A stretch of 64,000 nt of DNA from Desulfovibrio sp. Marseille-P6017 (GCA_900604495.1 UWOR01000004.1:186001-250000); one strand, 5' to 3'; shown: positions 1 through 9,716, counted from the stretch's first letter. Numbers and translations are program-made. The notes: generated by a model from the sequence alone, not told the origin.

Positions 1-157
1 CATACTTCTTTTTACCTATAGTAAGGTTACATACCATACTACCTAAAGCCATACCAACTGCTCCAACTAAAGCTGATGCACCTCCACCACCTGGAACTGG
101 TGCTTTAGAAGCTAGAACTTCTACAAATTCTCCACAAGTTTTTCCTGATATACTCAT
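1..157 (-). CDS. fchA: Methenyl-tetrahydrofolate cyclohydrolase FchA, N-terminal part (cut by window edge)
   Basis: The visible 52 residues start [20 protein letters not shown] and run into a glycine-rich [11 protein letters not shown] stretch followed by a small-residue helix. This is the usual start of the formiminotransferase-cyclodeaminase-like cyclohydrolases. The enzyme interconverts methenyl- and formyl-tetrahydrofolate, the step after formate-THF ligase in the methyl branch of the Wood-Ljungdahl pathway. The ATG at 155-157 follows an AGGGGGAA ribosome site. It is the last gene seen of the cooS-cooC-fhs-fchA run on the minus strand, and the rest lies left of the window. Identification rests on the N-terminus and the gene order. 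Confidence 0.85.
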   Translation of the reverse strand, partial: MSISGKTCGEFVEVLASKAPVPGGGGASALVGAVGMALGSMVCNLTIGKKKY

Positions 158-196
158 TAAAATTCCCCCTAATTCTACAAAAGGTCTCTATTTTAA

Positions 197-225
197 TTAA
201 GGTAGTACCAAATGTACTACCTTAA
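197..225 (-). promoter_or_regulatory. Intercistronic hairpin between fhs and fchA
   Basis: A perfect 12-bp inverted repeat (197-208 with 214-225) surrounds a 5-nt loop. The minus-strand RNA would form UUAAGGUAGUAC / GUACUACCUUAA. It is followed by UUAAAAUAGA, not a U-tract, so it is a poor intrinsic terminator. It may stabilise or delimit the upstream message. Confidence 0.6.
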
Positions 226-244
226 CCTATGTTCTTATCAAGTA

Positions 245-1921
245 CTAGAATAATCCAGATATTACTCCATTCTCATCAACATCTATTTTTTCAGCTGCTG
301 GAACTTTTGGAAGACCTGGCATTTTCATTATTGCACCAGTTAAAGCAACTATAAATCCAGCACCAGCTGAAACAGTTAATTGTCTAACTGTTATTCTAAA
401 TCCTGTTGGTCTACCTAGTTTAGTTTGATCATCTGTTAAAGAATATTGAGTTTTAGCCATACATATAGGCATTTTTCCAAATCCTAAACTTTCTAATCTA
501 TCTAATTCTTTTTTAGCTTGAGGTGTAAAGTCAACACCATCAGCGCCATATATCTTAGTAGCTATTGCATTTATTTTTTCTTCTATACTTAAATCATCTT
601 CGTAGCAGAATTGGAATTCATTTGGTTCACTAGTTAATCTAATAATTTCTTTAGCTAACTCTATTCCACCTTCTCCACCTTTTGCCCAAACTTGAGATAG
701 TGCTACATTAACGCCTAGTTCCTTACATTTCTCTCTTACTAAGTTAACCTCTGGTTCTGTGTCTGTTGGAAATTCATTTATAGCAACAACCGCCGGTAAT
801 TTATATACTTGAGTTATATTTTCAACATGTTTTAATAGGTTTGGAAGTCCTGCTTCAAGAGCTTCTAAATTTTCTTTATTTAATTGATCTTTTGGAACTC
901 CACCATTATATTTTAAAGCTCTAACTGTAGCAACGATTATAACTGCATCTGGTTTTAAATCTGCCATTCTACATTTTATATCTAAGAATTTTTCAGCACC
1001 TAAATCTGCACCAAATCCTCCTTCTGTTACTACATAATCTGCAAAATGCATAGCCATTCTTGTAGCTATAACTGAGTTACATCCATGTGCAATATTTGCA
1101 AATGGTCCACCATGAACAAATGCAGGTGTTCCTTCTAAAGTTTGAACTAAATTTGGTTTTAATGCATCTTTTAATAAAGCAGCCATTGCACCATTAGCTT
1201 TTAGTTGTCCTGCAGTTACAGGCTCCCCTTGGAAATTATATCCTACTATAATTCTTCCAAGTCTTTCTTTTAAGTCTGTTATATCACTAGCTAGACAGAA
1301 AGCAGCCATTACCTCAGAAGCAACAGTTATATCAAATCCATCTTGTCTAGCTACACCATCAGCTCTAACACCAAGTCCATCAACAATATTTCTAAGTTGT
1401 CTATCATTCATGTCAACACATCTTCTCCAAGTTATACTTCTTGAATCTATTCCTAATTCATTTCCTTGATGTATATGATTATCTAACATTGCAGCTAATA
1501 AGTTATTTGCAGCTCCTATAGCATGGAAATCTCCAGTAAAATGTAAATTTATATCTTCCATTGGAACAACTTGCGCATATCCTCCACCTGCTGCTCCTCC
1601 TTTAATACCAAATACAGGTCCTAAAGATGGCTCTCTTAAAGCAACTAATACATTTTCACCTAACTTAGCTAATCCATCTGCAACACCTATTGTTGTTGTA
1701 GTTTTTCCTTCTCCTGCAGGAGTTGGATTTATAGCTGTAGTTAATATTAACTTAGCCTTTTTACCACCATTATCTCTTTTAAGTAAGTTATAATCCACTT
1801 TAGCTTTATACTTACCATATAATTCTATATCATCTTCTTCTAACCCTAATTTTTTTGCTATTTCTCTTATATCTTGAGGTTGTGCTTCTTGTGCAATTTC
1901 AATATCAGATTTAAATCCCAT
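245..1921 (-). CDS. fhs: Formate-tetrahydrofolate ligase (10-formyl-THF synthetase)
   Basis: This 558-aa protein has the full family length. It ligates formate to tetrahydrofolate using ATP, the entry of the methyl branch of the Wood-Ljungdahl pathway and a supply of formyl-THF for purines. The P-loop [12 protein letters not shown] is at about residues 66-77. The family signature [12 protein letters not shown] follows near residue 110, then [12 protein letters not shown]. It lies between cooC and fchA on the same strand, so it is read with the CO dehydrogenase genes. The start follows a GGGGAGG ribosome site. Nothing is missing or unusual in the sequence. Confidence 0.97.
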   Translation of the reverse strand: MGFKSDIEIAQEAQPQDIREIAKKLGLEEDDIELYGKYKAKVDYNLLKRDNGGKKAKLILTTAINPTPAGEGKTTTTIGVADGLAKLGENVLVALREPSLGPVFGIKGGAAGGGYAQVVPMEDINLHFTGDFHAIGAANNLLAAMLDNHIHQGNELGIDSRSITWRRCVDMNDRQLRNIVDGLGVRADGVARQDGFDITVASEVMAAFCLASDITDLKERLGRIIVGYNFQGEPVTAGQLKANGAMAALLKDALKPNLVQTLEGTPAFVHGGPFANIAHGCNSVIATRMAMHFADYVVTEGGFGADLGAEKFLDIKCRMADLKPDAVIIVATVRALKYNGGVPKDQLNKENLEALEAGLPNLLKHVENITQVYKLPAVVAINEFPTDTEPEVNLVREKCKELGVNVALSQVWAKGGEGGIELAKEIIRLTSEPNEFQFCYEDDLSIEEKINAIATKIYGADGVDFTPQAKKELDRLESLGFGKMPICMAKTQYSLTDDQTKLGRPTGFRITVRQLTVSAGAGFIVALTGAIMKMPGLPKVPAAEKIDVDENGVISGLF

Positions 1922-1959
1922 AATTGAATCCTCCCCATAAATTTTAATTTTATTTTAAT

Positions 1960-1975
1960 ACACTTATGTAAGTGT
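1960..1975 (-). promoter_or_regulatory. Small hairpin just after the cooC stop
   Basis: ACACTTA TG TAAGTGT is a 7-bp inverted repeat with a 2-nt centre, directly downstream of the cooC stop codon. The RNA beyond it is AU-rich but has no clean U-tract. It may be a weak terminator or a 3' stabiliser. Confidence 0.4.
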
Positions 1976-2773
1976 TTATAAACTTAATTGCTTCTTACTT
2001 TCTTTTATCTCAAGTAATTTATCTTTGATTGTTTTAATCTCTTCTTTAGTTTTAATACTTACATCATATGGTGATTGATTTGATCTATCAGAGTTTATAA
2101 CATCTTGATTATAGTATATAAATCCTAAAGCTTCCCCATCTTCTAAGTTACTTATAATAAAATCTTCATCTTCTTTATTTCTTATCTTATTTCCAACAAC
2201 AAAAACTTGATTAACACCTATATCTTTTCCAAGTTTTTTTACTTTTCTATATGTTTGTAAACTTCTTTCTCCTGGTTCTACAACTACTATAAAAGCATCT
2301 ACACCTTGCGCAGTTCCTCTACCTAAATGTTCTATTCCAGCTTCCATATCCATAACGACTACATCTTTATTTTGTATTATTAAATGGCTGCAAAGTCTTT
2401 TCAATAATACATGTTCAGGACAAACACATCCCGAACCTCCTGAGTCAACAGTTCCTAATGTCAATAATCTTACACCATTATACTCTTGACAATATGTCTG
2501 TGGAATATCATCTACCTTTGGGTTTAATTTAAACATCTTATTAAATGTTCCTGTTTCTGCTGCTGTTCTATCTGAAACTAACTTTTTCATTTCTGATATA
2601 GGTACTATAGATTCATAAACATCTCTTGGAAATCCTAAAGCTAATGCTAAATTTGCATCTGGATCTGCATCTACAGCAACAACTCTATATCCATCTTCAG
2701 CAAACATTCTAGAAAGCATTGAAGAAAAAGTTGTTTTACCTACTCCACCTTTACCTGTAACTGCTATTTTCAT
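1976..2773 (-). CDS. cooC: CO dehydrogenase nickel-insertion ATPase CooC
   Basis: CooC is a MinD/ParA-like P-loop ATPase that loads nickel into the C-cluster of the carbon monoxide dehydrogenase. The deviant Walker A GKGGVGKTT is at residues 7-15. A VDADPDANLA segment is near 34-43. The paired cysteines of GSGCVCPE sit at 116 and 118, where CooC dimers bind metal. The length of 265 aa fits the family. It follows cooS and precedes fhs on the same strand, the expected context for its client enzyme. Confidence 0.95.
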   Translation of the reverse strand: MKIAVTGKGGVGKTTFSSMLSRMFAEDGYRVVAVDADPDANLALALGFPRDVYESIVPISEMKKLVSDRTAAETGTFNKMFKLNPKVDDIPQTYCQEYNGVRLLTLGTVDSGGSGCVCPEHVLLKRLCSHLIIQNKDVVVMDMEAGIEHLGRGTAQGVDAFIVVVEPGERSLQTYRKVKKLGKDIGVNQVFVVGNKIRNKEDEDFIISNLEDGEALGFIYYNQDVINSDRSNQSPYDVSIKTKEEIKTIKDKLLEIKESKKQLSL

Positions 2774-2828
2774 ATTCTACCACCTTCTGTCTAATACTTT
2801 TAGATCTTATTATTTTATATATATCTAT

Positions 2829-2857
2829 AGGTAAGACACATAATATGTATCTTACCT
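2829..2857 (-). promoter_or_regulatory. Intercistronic hairpin between cooS and cooC
   Basis: The minus-strand RNA can form a 13-bp stem, AGGUAAGAUACAU / AUGUGUCUUACCU, with a 3-nt loop. One pair is U-G, which on the plus strand would be an A-C mismatch, so the structure favours the transcript of this operon. AU-rich sequence without a U-tract follows, which argues against a simple terminator. Confidence 0.55.
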
Positions 2858-2888
2858 GATTATATTCTTTTATAATAAAACTTAAATC

Positions 2889-4808
2889 TTAAGCTTCTGC
2901 TCCTTGAAGCACTTTTTCTTCTACTAAAGCTTCAAAGTGAACACGTTTCTTTTCTATTCCTTCTATTATTTTTTGAGCTAATAATACAGGGTCTTCTTCA
3001 ACTATAAATTTAGCTCCAACCATATCTTCCATTTCTTTAGTTAATATTTCTACTGCTCTAGATGAACCACCTACTGGAGGCATTATTCCTAAATAAACGT
3101 CTATACCTGTTGCAACAACATAAGTTCCTATAGCAACAGCTTTTTCAGACATCCACTCTGGAGCAACACCTGCTACTGGTAAATCAGATGAATCCATTTC
3201 TAAGTACTTAGCTGTTGCACCTACAACATCTAGTATACGGCTACAGTCAACACATGAACCTAAATGCAGTACAGGTGGTATATCTGCTAATTCACATACA
3301 GTTGCTAATCCTTTACCTGCATATTTTTTAGCAGCATCTTTTGCCATTAATCCAAATTTTCCCGCTGCTGACGCTCCACATCCTGTAGTAACAACTAATA
3401 TATCATTCTTAATTAATTCCTTCATAACAGTTGTGTGTGCTAAGTTAGAAACACCTTTAGCATTATTACATCCAACAACAGCAACTGCTCCTCTTAATAC
3501 TCCTGATTTTAAACAGTCAGCTAATGGTTTTACAGTTCCTGCTGGATCTATTTGAGAGTTTACAACTCTATCTAATTGTCCTACTATCGCTTCAGTACTA
3601 AACCCTACTACTGAGCTTGATTTATGTTCTGGGATTAAAACTTTTGATTTGTCTCTATTAGGGAAGTTTAATACAGCAGTTCTAACTATCTCTTTAGCTA
3701 TATTAAACGCATCTTCTTCTTTGAATTCCATATATGTAGATCCTGTTATTTTTGCTTTTGGAGATGTAGTTATGAATTTTGTATGATAACAGTCTGCTAC
3801 TCTTGCAAGTGCTGGGAATATACATTGTACATCAACGATCATAGCTTCTACAGCACCTGTAACTATTGCTAATTCTTGTTGATGGAAGTCCCCTGCAGTT
3901 TTTACACCATGTCTCATAGTAACCTCATTACCAGTACAACACATGCCTGCTAAGTTTATTCCATCTGCTCCAACAGATTTAGCTAATTCTACTAATTCTG
4001 GATCTTCTGATGCTAAAACTATCATTTCAGATAATGAAGGTTCATGACCATGTAATATTATATTTACTTTATTTTCTTCTAAAACACCTAAGTTTGCTTC
4101 TGATTCTCTAACTGTTGGTGTTCCAAATAATATATCACTAAATTGTGTACCTATCATTGATCCAACCCAACCATCTGCTAAAGCAGTTCTTAATGACATC
4201 TGCATTAAGCTATCTATATCTGCTGTACATCCTATATGAGTTGAATGCATTATTGTTGCAATTTCTCTATCTATAGCTCTTGGTTCTATACCAAGTTTTT
4301 TCCATAGTTCTTGTCTTTGTTTAGGAGCTCTTTTTAAGAACCTTGCTACACCATGTGGTTTACCAAATTCCATTAAAGCAACATCAGCAACTTCATGAGC
4401 TATATCATATATATCTCTGCCTTCAGTTTCAACATCCCATTCTTTAGCTAAAGCTATTAATTTAACTTCATCTTTTATAGTATAATTACCGTCTCTTGAA
4501 CTTAAAGCCATTGTATGAGCTATATCTCTAGCATGATCAGAGTGAGCTGCTGTTCCACCTGCAACCATTCTTGCAAAGTTTCTACCAACTATAACATGTT
4601 CATCAGCTCCACATATCCCTCTTGGAGTTTTTGGACTTATTCTACATGGTCCCATACCACAGTTTCTACAGCAAGTACCTTGCAAACCAAATCCACATTG
4701 ATTTTTAAAGCCTATTTTTCTGTCATACATTGTTTCTACGCCATCTTTTTCAGCCTTGTCTAATAATATTTGACTGTTTAAGTCAATAGTCATTGCTTTT
4801 TTATCCAT
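2889..4808 (-). CDS. cooS: Anaerobic Ni-Fe carbon monoxide dehydrogenase, catalytic subunit
   Basis: The enzyme interconverts CO and CO2 at a Ni-Fe-S C-cluster, feeding electrons or CO to acetyl-CoA synthesis. N-terminal cysteines at residues 38, 46, 47, 50, 55 and 66 match the D- and B-cluster ligands of the CooS family. C-cluster ligand motifs follow in order: HGHEPSLSE, NLAGMCCTGNE, VDVQCIFPAL, VVGCNNAKG, TTGCGASAAG and LGSCVDCSR. The length of 639 aa is normal for monofunctional CooS/AcsA. It is the first gene of the operon and is followed by its maturation factor cooC. The genes for acetyl-CoA synthase are not in the window. Confidence 0.97.
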   Translation of the reverse strand: MDKKAMTIDLNSQILLDKAEKDGVETMYDRKIGFKNQCGFGLQGTCCRNCGMGPCRISPKTPRGICGADEHVIVGRNFARMVAGGTAAHSDHARDIAHTMALSSRDGNYTIKDEVKLIALAKEWDVETEGRDIYDIAHEVADVALMEFGKPHGVARFLKRAPKQRQELWKKLGIEPRAIDREIATIMHSTHIGCTADIDSLMQMSLRTALADGWVGSMIGTQFSDILFGTPTVRESEANLGVLEENKVNIILHGHEPSLSEMIVLASEDPELVELAKSVGADGINLAGMCCTGNEVTMRHGVKTAGDFHQQELAIVTGAVEAMIVDVQCIFPALARVADCYHTKFITTSPKAKITGSTYMEFKEEDAFNIAKEIVRTAVLNFPNRDKSKVLIPEHKSSSVVGFSTEAIVGQLDRVVNSQIDPAGTVKPLADCLKSGVLRGAVAVVGCNNAKGVSNLAHTTVMKELIKNDILVVTTGCGASAAGKFGLMAKDAAKKYAGKGLATVCELADIPPVLHLGSCVDCSRILDVVGATAKYLEMDSSDLPVAGVAPEWMSEKAVAIGTYVVATGIDVYLGIMPPVGGSSRAVEILTKEMEDMVGAKFIVEEDPVLLAQKIIEGIEKKRVHFEALVEEKVLQGAEA

Positions 4809-4935
4809 ATCTCTATCCCCTTTTGATTCTAATTTTAAAATCCCCCTAGGTGATACTCATTATAATATGTCTTAATAAAACCCTAATTTGATTATATACT
4901 AAATTGCTATTGCTTGGTAAAAAATTTAAATATTT

Positions 4936-4961
4936 TTTTAACAAAATTTACCTTGTTAAAA
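4936..4961 (-). promoter_or_regulatory. Dyad upstream of cooS, candidate operator
   Basis: TTTTAACAA and TTGTTAAAA form a perfect 9-bp inverted repeat (4936-4944, 4953-4961) with an 8-nt spacer. The centre is about 64 bp upstream of the start point expected from the candidate -10 at 4891-4896. That promoter lacks a recognisable -35 (TACCAA), so an activator site is plausible. The regulator is not identified. Confidence 0.4.
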
Positions 4962-5471
4962 CATTGCAGAAAACATTTTCTTATCTTTCATATTTTATAT
5001 TTTTCATTATTTTATAATTTACTTTTATAACTTTATGATTTGATTTGAGTTTAATAAATATCAGATATGATTAGATATAAGTATTTCATATATTATAGAA
5101 TATAGTTTTGATTGTGGTTTGTCTGATTTGTAAGTCAATAAAATAGGTATTTTAAATCCATTACAACAATTTAATGTCTTATGTTTGAAACATACATAAA
5201 TAATGTTAAAGGTTACAGTTTAAATGATTAATTATATTATCTAATTTTCCTATTAATTGCGATCTCATATATAATATTAACACTATTTCCTTTCAATGTA
5301 TTATATTATTTTTATTTTTATCTATCATTTTGATAAATTGATATAAATCTCTCTCTTTTATATTTATAAGCTTTACTTTTAAATCGTTGAATTATATCTT
5401 TTACCGTAATTACTGCCTCAAATATTATATATTTTTTTAATTATTTTATACCAGATAAAATTTTTTTAATA

Positions 5472-5515
5472 AAAAATAGATATTATTAAAATGAACTTTA
5501 ATAATATCTATTTTT
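5472..5515 (-). terminator. Terminator after the TPR gene
   Basis: A perfect 19-bp inverted repeat (5472-5490 and 5497-5515) with a 6-nt loop lies seven bases beyond the TPR gene stop. The stem ends in a run of T on the minus strand. The A/T ends could also work in the other direction. Confidence 0.85.
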
Positions 5516-5522
5516 ATTTCAA

Positions 5523-6665
5523 TTATCTATAATTATCTAATTCTCTTAAGCATGCTACTGTTATTTCATCTTGTGGATCTAATTCATATGCTCTTTCTAT
5601 ATAATAAATAGCTTCATCTAATTCTCCATTATTTAAATATGCCATACCTAAATTGCATAATACTTCAGGATCTTCCTTTATTTTTGCAGCTGTGCTAAAG
5701 TGTTCTATCGCTTTTTCTAAATTATATGATGCTGCTTCACAAAGTCCTAATTCAACCATAGTGTCAACTTGATGAGGCTTTAATATTAATATTCTTTCAA
5801 AATAAGATTTAGCATCTTCTATTTCATTCATATTTTTATATGCAAGACCTATCATAAACAATAAGTTCCACCAATCAGAATGCTCTGCCTCCAATGGTAA
5901 TAATTTTTCTAATGCTTCTTCATTTCTTCCTTGGAATACTAAGCTATATCCTTCTTCGTATTGAACTTTAAAATCCATTTTACCGATATTTTCTTGAACC
6001 TCTGCTATTAAATCATCTTCTAACCCTAATTTTAAAGCTTCTTCCCAAATAACTTTGGCTTTTATATATTGTCCTTGATTATAATAATGATATCCTAAGT
6101 GATAGTATGCTAGTGCAAAACTTTCATCTAAATCTATTACTTTTTCAAGTTTATCTAATGCTTCAAGTAAGAAATTATTCATTCCATCATTATCTGAGTC
6201 TTTTTGATATTGTTGTGCTAGTTCTTGACATACTATAGCATAGTGATACATTCCTTCTAAATCTTCTGGGAACATTGTTATAAGTGCTTTTAGATATATT
6301 AAAGAATCTGTACTTTCACCAATTTCAAAATATTTTCTAGACATATATCCCATATAAGCTTTTAAATCTAAGTTTATATTCTGTTCTAATGCTTTAAGAA
6401 ACTTTCTATATTCATCATTATACTTAAAATTACTATCAATCCCCATAATGTATATCATAGCATCTGCTATAGACATTGAGTTTATTCCTTCTTGAGCAGT
6501 ATTTTCTTTTATACCTTTTACAAGTACCTCATTTTTTATAGGTACATCAAGTCCTCCACTTGGTAGTGTATAGCCTTGTAGCTTAAAGTCTCCATCATTT
6601 TTTATTGTTATGAAAGCTAATTCATCTGCTTTTTTTAATAAATATTTTTCAATCCTAAACTTCAT
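5523..6665 (-). CDS. Tetratricopeptide repeat protein
   Basis: This 380-aa, mostly helical protein has no signal peptide. Its C-terminal half holds clear TPR units, for example WNLLFMIGLAYKNMNEIEDA, VLCNLGMAYLNNGELDEA and a middle unit ALAYYHLGYHYYNQGQYIKA. TPR arrays bind other proteins, and no catalytic motif is seen. It begins with ATG after AGGAGG and starts ten bases after the radical SAM gene stop, so the two are probably co-transcribed. A functional link to the radical SAM protein is only inferred from this spacing. Confidence 0.85.
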   Translation of the reverse strand: MKFRIEKYLLKKADELAFITIKNDGDFKLQGYTLPSGGLDVPIKNEVLVKGIKENTAQEGINSMSIADAMIYIMGIDSNFKYNDEYRKFLKALEQNINLDLKAYMGYMSRKYFEIGESTDSLIYLKALITMFPEDLEGMYHYAIVCQELAQQYQKDSDNDGMNNFLLEALDKLEKVIDLDESFALAYYHLGYHYYNQGQYIKAKVIWEEALKLGLEDDLIAEVQENIGKMDFKVQYEEGYSLVFQGRNEEALEKLLPLEAEHSDWWNLLFMIGLAYKNMNEIEDAKSYFERILILKPHQVDTMVELGLCEAASYNLEKAIEHFSTAAKIKEDPEVLCNLGMAYLNNGELDEAIYYIERAYELDPQDEITVACLRELDNYR

Positions 6666-6674
6666 ATTAACCTC

Positions 6675-8429
6675 CTAAATCATTACACTATATGATTTTG
6701 ACTTTTCAAAAATCTTTTTGTCATCATATACAAATAAAATTACATTTTCATTAGGTTGTATATTTTTATGTATATCTTCTTTTAACTCTATTACATTATA
6801 ATTAAAAGGCTCAAAATGAACATACTTTATCATAAACTTGGCTGGAGTATCTTCAAACTTAGGTAGATATAACTTCACATTGTCTTGATCTTGTAAAAAT
6901 ATATGACATCTATTTTTAAAATCTTCCATTTCTACCTTATTGAAAAATTGTGGTAAATTAGATGTCTTTCCTAATGATATATAATCGTACTTTAGTATAT
7001 CATTAAATAGTTCATTATTTACATTTATTTTTTCATTATAAAAATCTAATAATATCTTATATAATTGATTTTTTCCTTGTGCCATGTCAAAATATCCATT
7101 TTTATCAAAATATGTTGCAAACTCTTCAAAGAATTTAAATGGACTTTTACTATAAAAATTCTTTATTATATATCTCATTGATAATACAAAGTTTTTAGAG
7201 TTGTAGTATCTCTCTAATATCTCTTCTATATCTTTTAACTTTAATATTTGGTCATAAGTTATATAATCATTATATAAAATTTCATATGGTGCATAATCTT
7301 TATATTTATATCCATGCTCTTTAGCTGTATTTCTTACACCTGTACCTTTTATCATTTTTAAGAAACCTAATTGTAGATGCTCTATACCTAAATTAAATAC
7401 ATCATTAAATGAGTTTTCAAAACTAGCATAATCTTCATAAGGAAGACCTGCAATTAAATCTAGATGCTGGTGTATATTTCTATAAGATGCAACTTTTTGA
7501 ACAACATAAGATAATTTTTTAAAATCATCTCTTCTTCCAACTGCATCTAATGTTTTTTGATTAGTAGATTGTACCCCTATTTCAAACTGGAATAATCCTT
7601 CTTTACAATCTTTTAAAAACTCTAAAGTATCATCATCTAATAAGTGAGCTGTAACTTCAAAATGATATGTTGTATAGTTATTATCATTCTCCATAAGGAA
7701 CTTCATGATCTCTTGAGCAAACTTTTTGTTAGCATTAAATGTTCTATCTATAAATTTAATTTGAGAAACTCTAGCATCGATTAATTTCTTTAGATCTCTT
7801 TTTACTCTATCTATACTAAAATATCTTAATCCTTTTAGTGTTGAAGATAAGCAATATTGACAATTAAAAGGACACCCTCTTGATGTTTCATAATAAACGA
7901 TTCTATTTTCATATTCTTTTGGATCTAAGTTTTCATAAGGGCTTGGTATCTCATCTAAGTTTTGCAATAATGCTTTAGGTTTATTAGTTATTATCTCATC
8001 ATTATTTCTATATACAATACCCTCTACATCTTCTATTTTTCTTTTATCTAGAAAATATTCTACTAAATCTCTAAATACCAATTCTCCTTCTCCACATAGT
8101 ATGTAGTCTATAAAAGGATATTTCTTCATAGCATCAGTACTATCATAAGTTACCTCTGGTCCACCTAAAGCTATCTTTATGCTCGGTTTTACCTTTTTTA
8201 AGTTTTCACAAACTTTAGCTATATCATATACATTCCATATATATGTCGAAAAAAGTACAATATCATAATCATTTCTATATATATCCTTTAATATATAATC
8301 TAAATCATTATTTATTGTATATTCTCTTATGTCTACTGAAGTTAAATCTCTTACAAATTCTTTTAAATATCTAATTGCTAAGTTTGTATGTATAAACTTA
8401 GAATTTAATGTGGTTAATAATATTTTCAA
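6675..8429 (-). CDS. B12-binding domain radical SAM protein (DUF4080 type)
   Basis: The N-terminal 130 residues resemble a cobalamin-binding fold, with GGPEVTYDS and CGEGELVF. A radical SAM core follows, with the cluster motif CPFNCQYC near residue 188, and then a DUF4080-like C-terminal region. Such proteins use B12 and S-adenosylmethionine for radical chemistry, often methylation. The substrate of this family is unknown to me. The longest ORF starts at 8438 with GTG, but the AGAGGTG ribosome site lies within that start. TTG at 8429 has correct spacing and gives the family-like start MKILLTTLNSKFIHTN, so I chose it (584 aa). Confidence 0.88.
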   Translation of the reverse strand: MKILLTTLNSKFIHTNLAIRYLKEFVRDLTSVDIREYTINNDLDYILKDIYRNDYDIVLFSTYIWNVYDIAKVCENLKKVKPSIKIALGGPEVTYDSTDAMKKYPFIDYILCGEGELVFRDLVEYFLDKRKIEDVEGIVYRNNDEIITNKPKALLQNLDEIPSPYENLDPKEYENRIVYYETSRGCPFNCQYCLSSTLKGLRYFSIDRVKRDLKKLIDARVSQIKFIDRTFNANKKFAQEIMKFLMENDNNYTTYHFEVTAHLLDDDTLEFLKDCKEGLFQFEIGVQSTNQKTLDAVGRRDDFKKLSYVVQKVASYRNIHQHLDLIAGLPYEDYASFENSFNDVFNLGIEHLQLGFLKMIKGTGVRNTAKEHGYKYKDYAPYEILYNDYITYDQILKLKDIEEILERYYNSKNFVLSMRYIIKNFYSKSPFKFFEEFATYFDKNGYFDMAQGKNQLYKILLDFYNEKINVNNELFNDILKYDYISLGKTSNLPQFFNKVEMEDFKNRCHIFLQDQDNVKLYLPKFEDTPAKFMIKYVHFEPFNYNVIELKEDIHKNIQPNENVILFVYDDKKIFEKSKSYSVMI

Positions 8430-8589
8430 ATATTTCACCTCTTTATCAATATTGTCTATATTTTATTTGCTATTTAAGTTAAAATAATTTATATAAACTA
8501 TCAAAATTCTACTTTTTAAAAGGGTTTTTATTACATTTTGTAGAATATTAGTTTATTAGTTACTATATATTTAAGAAAGGAAGTTTATT

Positions 8590-8790
8590 ATGGAATTAAT
8601 CGACCACGTATCTATCAATTCATTATCAAAAAGGGACTTATTGCTTATAATAAAAGCACTAGAATTTACTACTGAAAATACAAACCTTAATGATTTTATT
8701 GAACTTAGAAATAGTATAGTAAAAGAGTTATGCTTCTTAACTGAGACTTCAGAAGAAGCTTTCATAAATTATCTAGAAGCTAATAATTAA
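8590..8790 (+). CDS. Small conserved-looking protein of unknown function
   Basis: This 66-aa ORF reads MELIDHVSINSLSKRDLLLI and ends EEAFINYLEANN. It has an AGAAAGG ribosome site at about 8574-8580 and a highly charged, helical composition with no signal peptide. It is divergent from the radical SAM gene and ends two bases before the convergent 307-aa gene. An ORF on the opposite strand (8571-8765) lacks a ribosome site and looks like its shadow. I do not recognise a family. Confidence 0.65.
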   Translation: MELIDHVSINSLSKRDLLLIIKALEFTTENTNLNDFIELRNSIVKELCFLTETSEEAFINYLEANN

Positions 8791-8792
8791 TT

Positions 8793-9716
8793 TTAAGACT
8801 TTTTAAATTTTAATGTATAGATTCCAGATTTAGCTTTTATCTTTACGCTAAGTATATTTTCACTAAATTCTTTTGAAACAACCTGAATTTGGTTAAATAT
8901 AGGATCTACATAAACATCATTTTCATTTAATTTAATTAAGCTTCTAGGGTCAGATGTTTTATCGTATATCTTTTTATTGATTTTATATAACCTTAATTTT
9001 GTTATGTATTCAGACATTGAATTAATAAAATCTATATTCTCTATATTTAGGTCACTTTCAACTCCTAGAATAGATAATATAGATTTTTTTATACTCATAA
9101 TACCATCATTAACAGGCTGTCTATCTTCAATATAAATATCATATAATATATTTAAAATTGTAGAAACTATATTATTATCATCATAATCTTCATATTTTCC
9201 ATCTATAAATTTATCTATAATTTGTAATGTATTAATTCTACTCATTTGAAACTTAATCATTTGAGGTTTTTCTAAATTTATAGCTAGCCCTATTATTCTC
9301 TCCTTAGCGCTTTGCAATAACTCTTCATATTCTATATTTTTATTTTCAATCAAACTATGTATAACACCATTATAAATAACAGCACTTAATATAAAATCAA
9401 ACATTTTAATTTCTTTTTTAAAGTACTTAGCATATTTCTGGATTAAGGAAATAGACTCATCTTGAGATCTATCAATATTTGTATTAGCAAGTATTACAGG
9501 TAATATCAAGTTTAAAATAGAGTTGTAACTTAAAGCTTCACCATAAAACTTAAAGTAAATCAACTCATCTTTTAGTCTATTAACATCAACAAAAACACAT
9601 CTATTCTTCCCATCATCTACTAAACATTTAGTATTCACAATAATCAAATCTCTAAGATTTTTATCATTTACATCGAAAGCCGATAAATAACACTTTTTTA
9701 TAATATTATCTTTCAT
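8793..9716 (-). CDS. Protein of unknown function, 307 aa
   Basis: I do not recognise this protein. It starts with ATG after GAGGAGTG. It lacks a signal peptide and membrane helices, and is rich in Ile, Asn, Lys and Asp. The first 270 residues look helical, and the last 35 or so look like beta strands (SVKIKAKSGIYTLKFKKS). It is isolated: the gene on its 3' side is convergent, and the upstream gap holds the palindromic element at 9851-9955. Confidence 0.7.
   Translation of the reverse strand: MKDNIIKKCYLSAFDVNDKNLRDLIIVNTKCLVDDGKNRCVFVDVNRLKDELIYFKFYGEALSYNSILNLILPVILANTNIDRSQDESISLIQKYAKYFKKEIKMFDFILSAVIYNGVIHSLIENKNIEYEELLQSAKERIIGLAINLEKPQMIKFQMSRINTLQIIDKFIDGKYEDYDDNNIVSTILNILYDIYIEDRQPVNDGIMSIKKSILSILGVESDLNIENIDFINSMSEYITKLRLYKINKKIYDKTSDPRSLIKLNENDVYVDPIFNQIQVVSKEFSENILSVKIKAKSGIYTLKFKKS

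Larger units (their letters stand above)
4809..5522. other. 714-bp AT-rich region upstream of cooS
   Basis: No ORF with a ribosome site is visible. The stretch holds the cooS ribosome site (AGGGG before the ATG at 4808), a candidate -10 (TATAAT on the minus strand, 4891-4896) with no good -35, a strong dyad at 4936-4961, and the terminator of the upstream TPR gene at 5472-5515. The middle part (about 4980-5450) shows only short AT-rich inverted repeats such as TATGTTTGAAACATA. Confidence 0.6.

Noticed and set aside
4515..4763. 82-aa plus-strand ORF inside cooS
   Set aside because: It is antisense to the cysteine-rich N-terminus of cooS, rich in Ser and Thr as expected from the complementary strand, and has no ribosome site.
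8571..8765. Minus-strand 64-aa ORF overlapping the 66-aa plus ORF
   Set aside because: It has no ribosome site, while the plus-strand ORF has AGAAAGG at proper distance. It is read as the antisense shadow.
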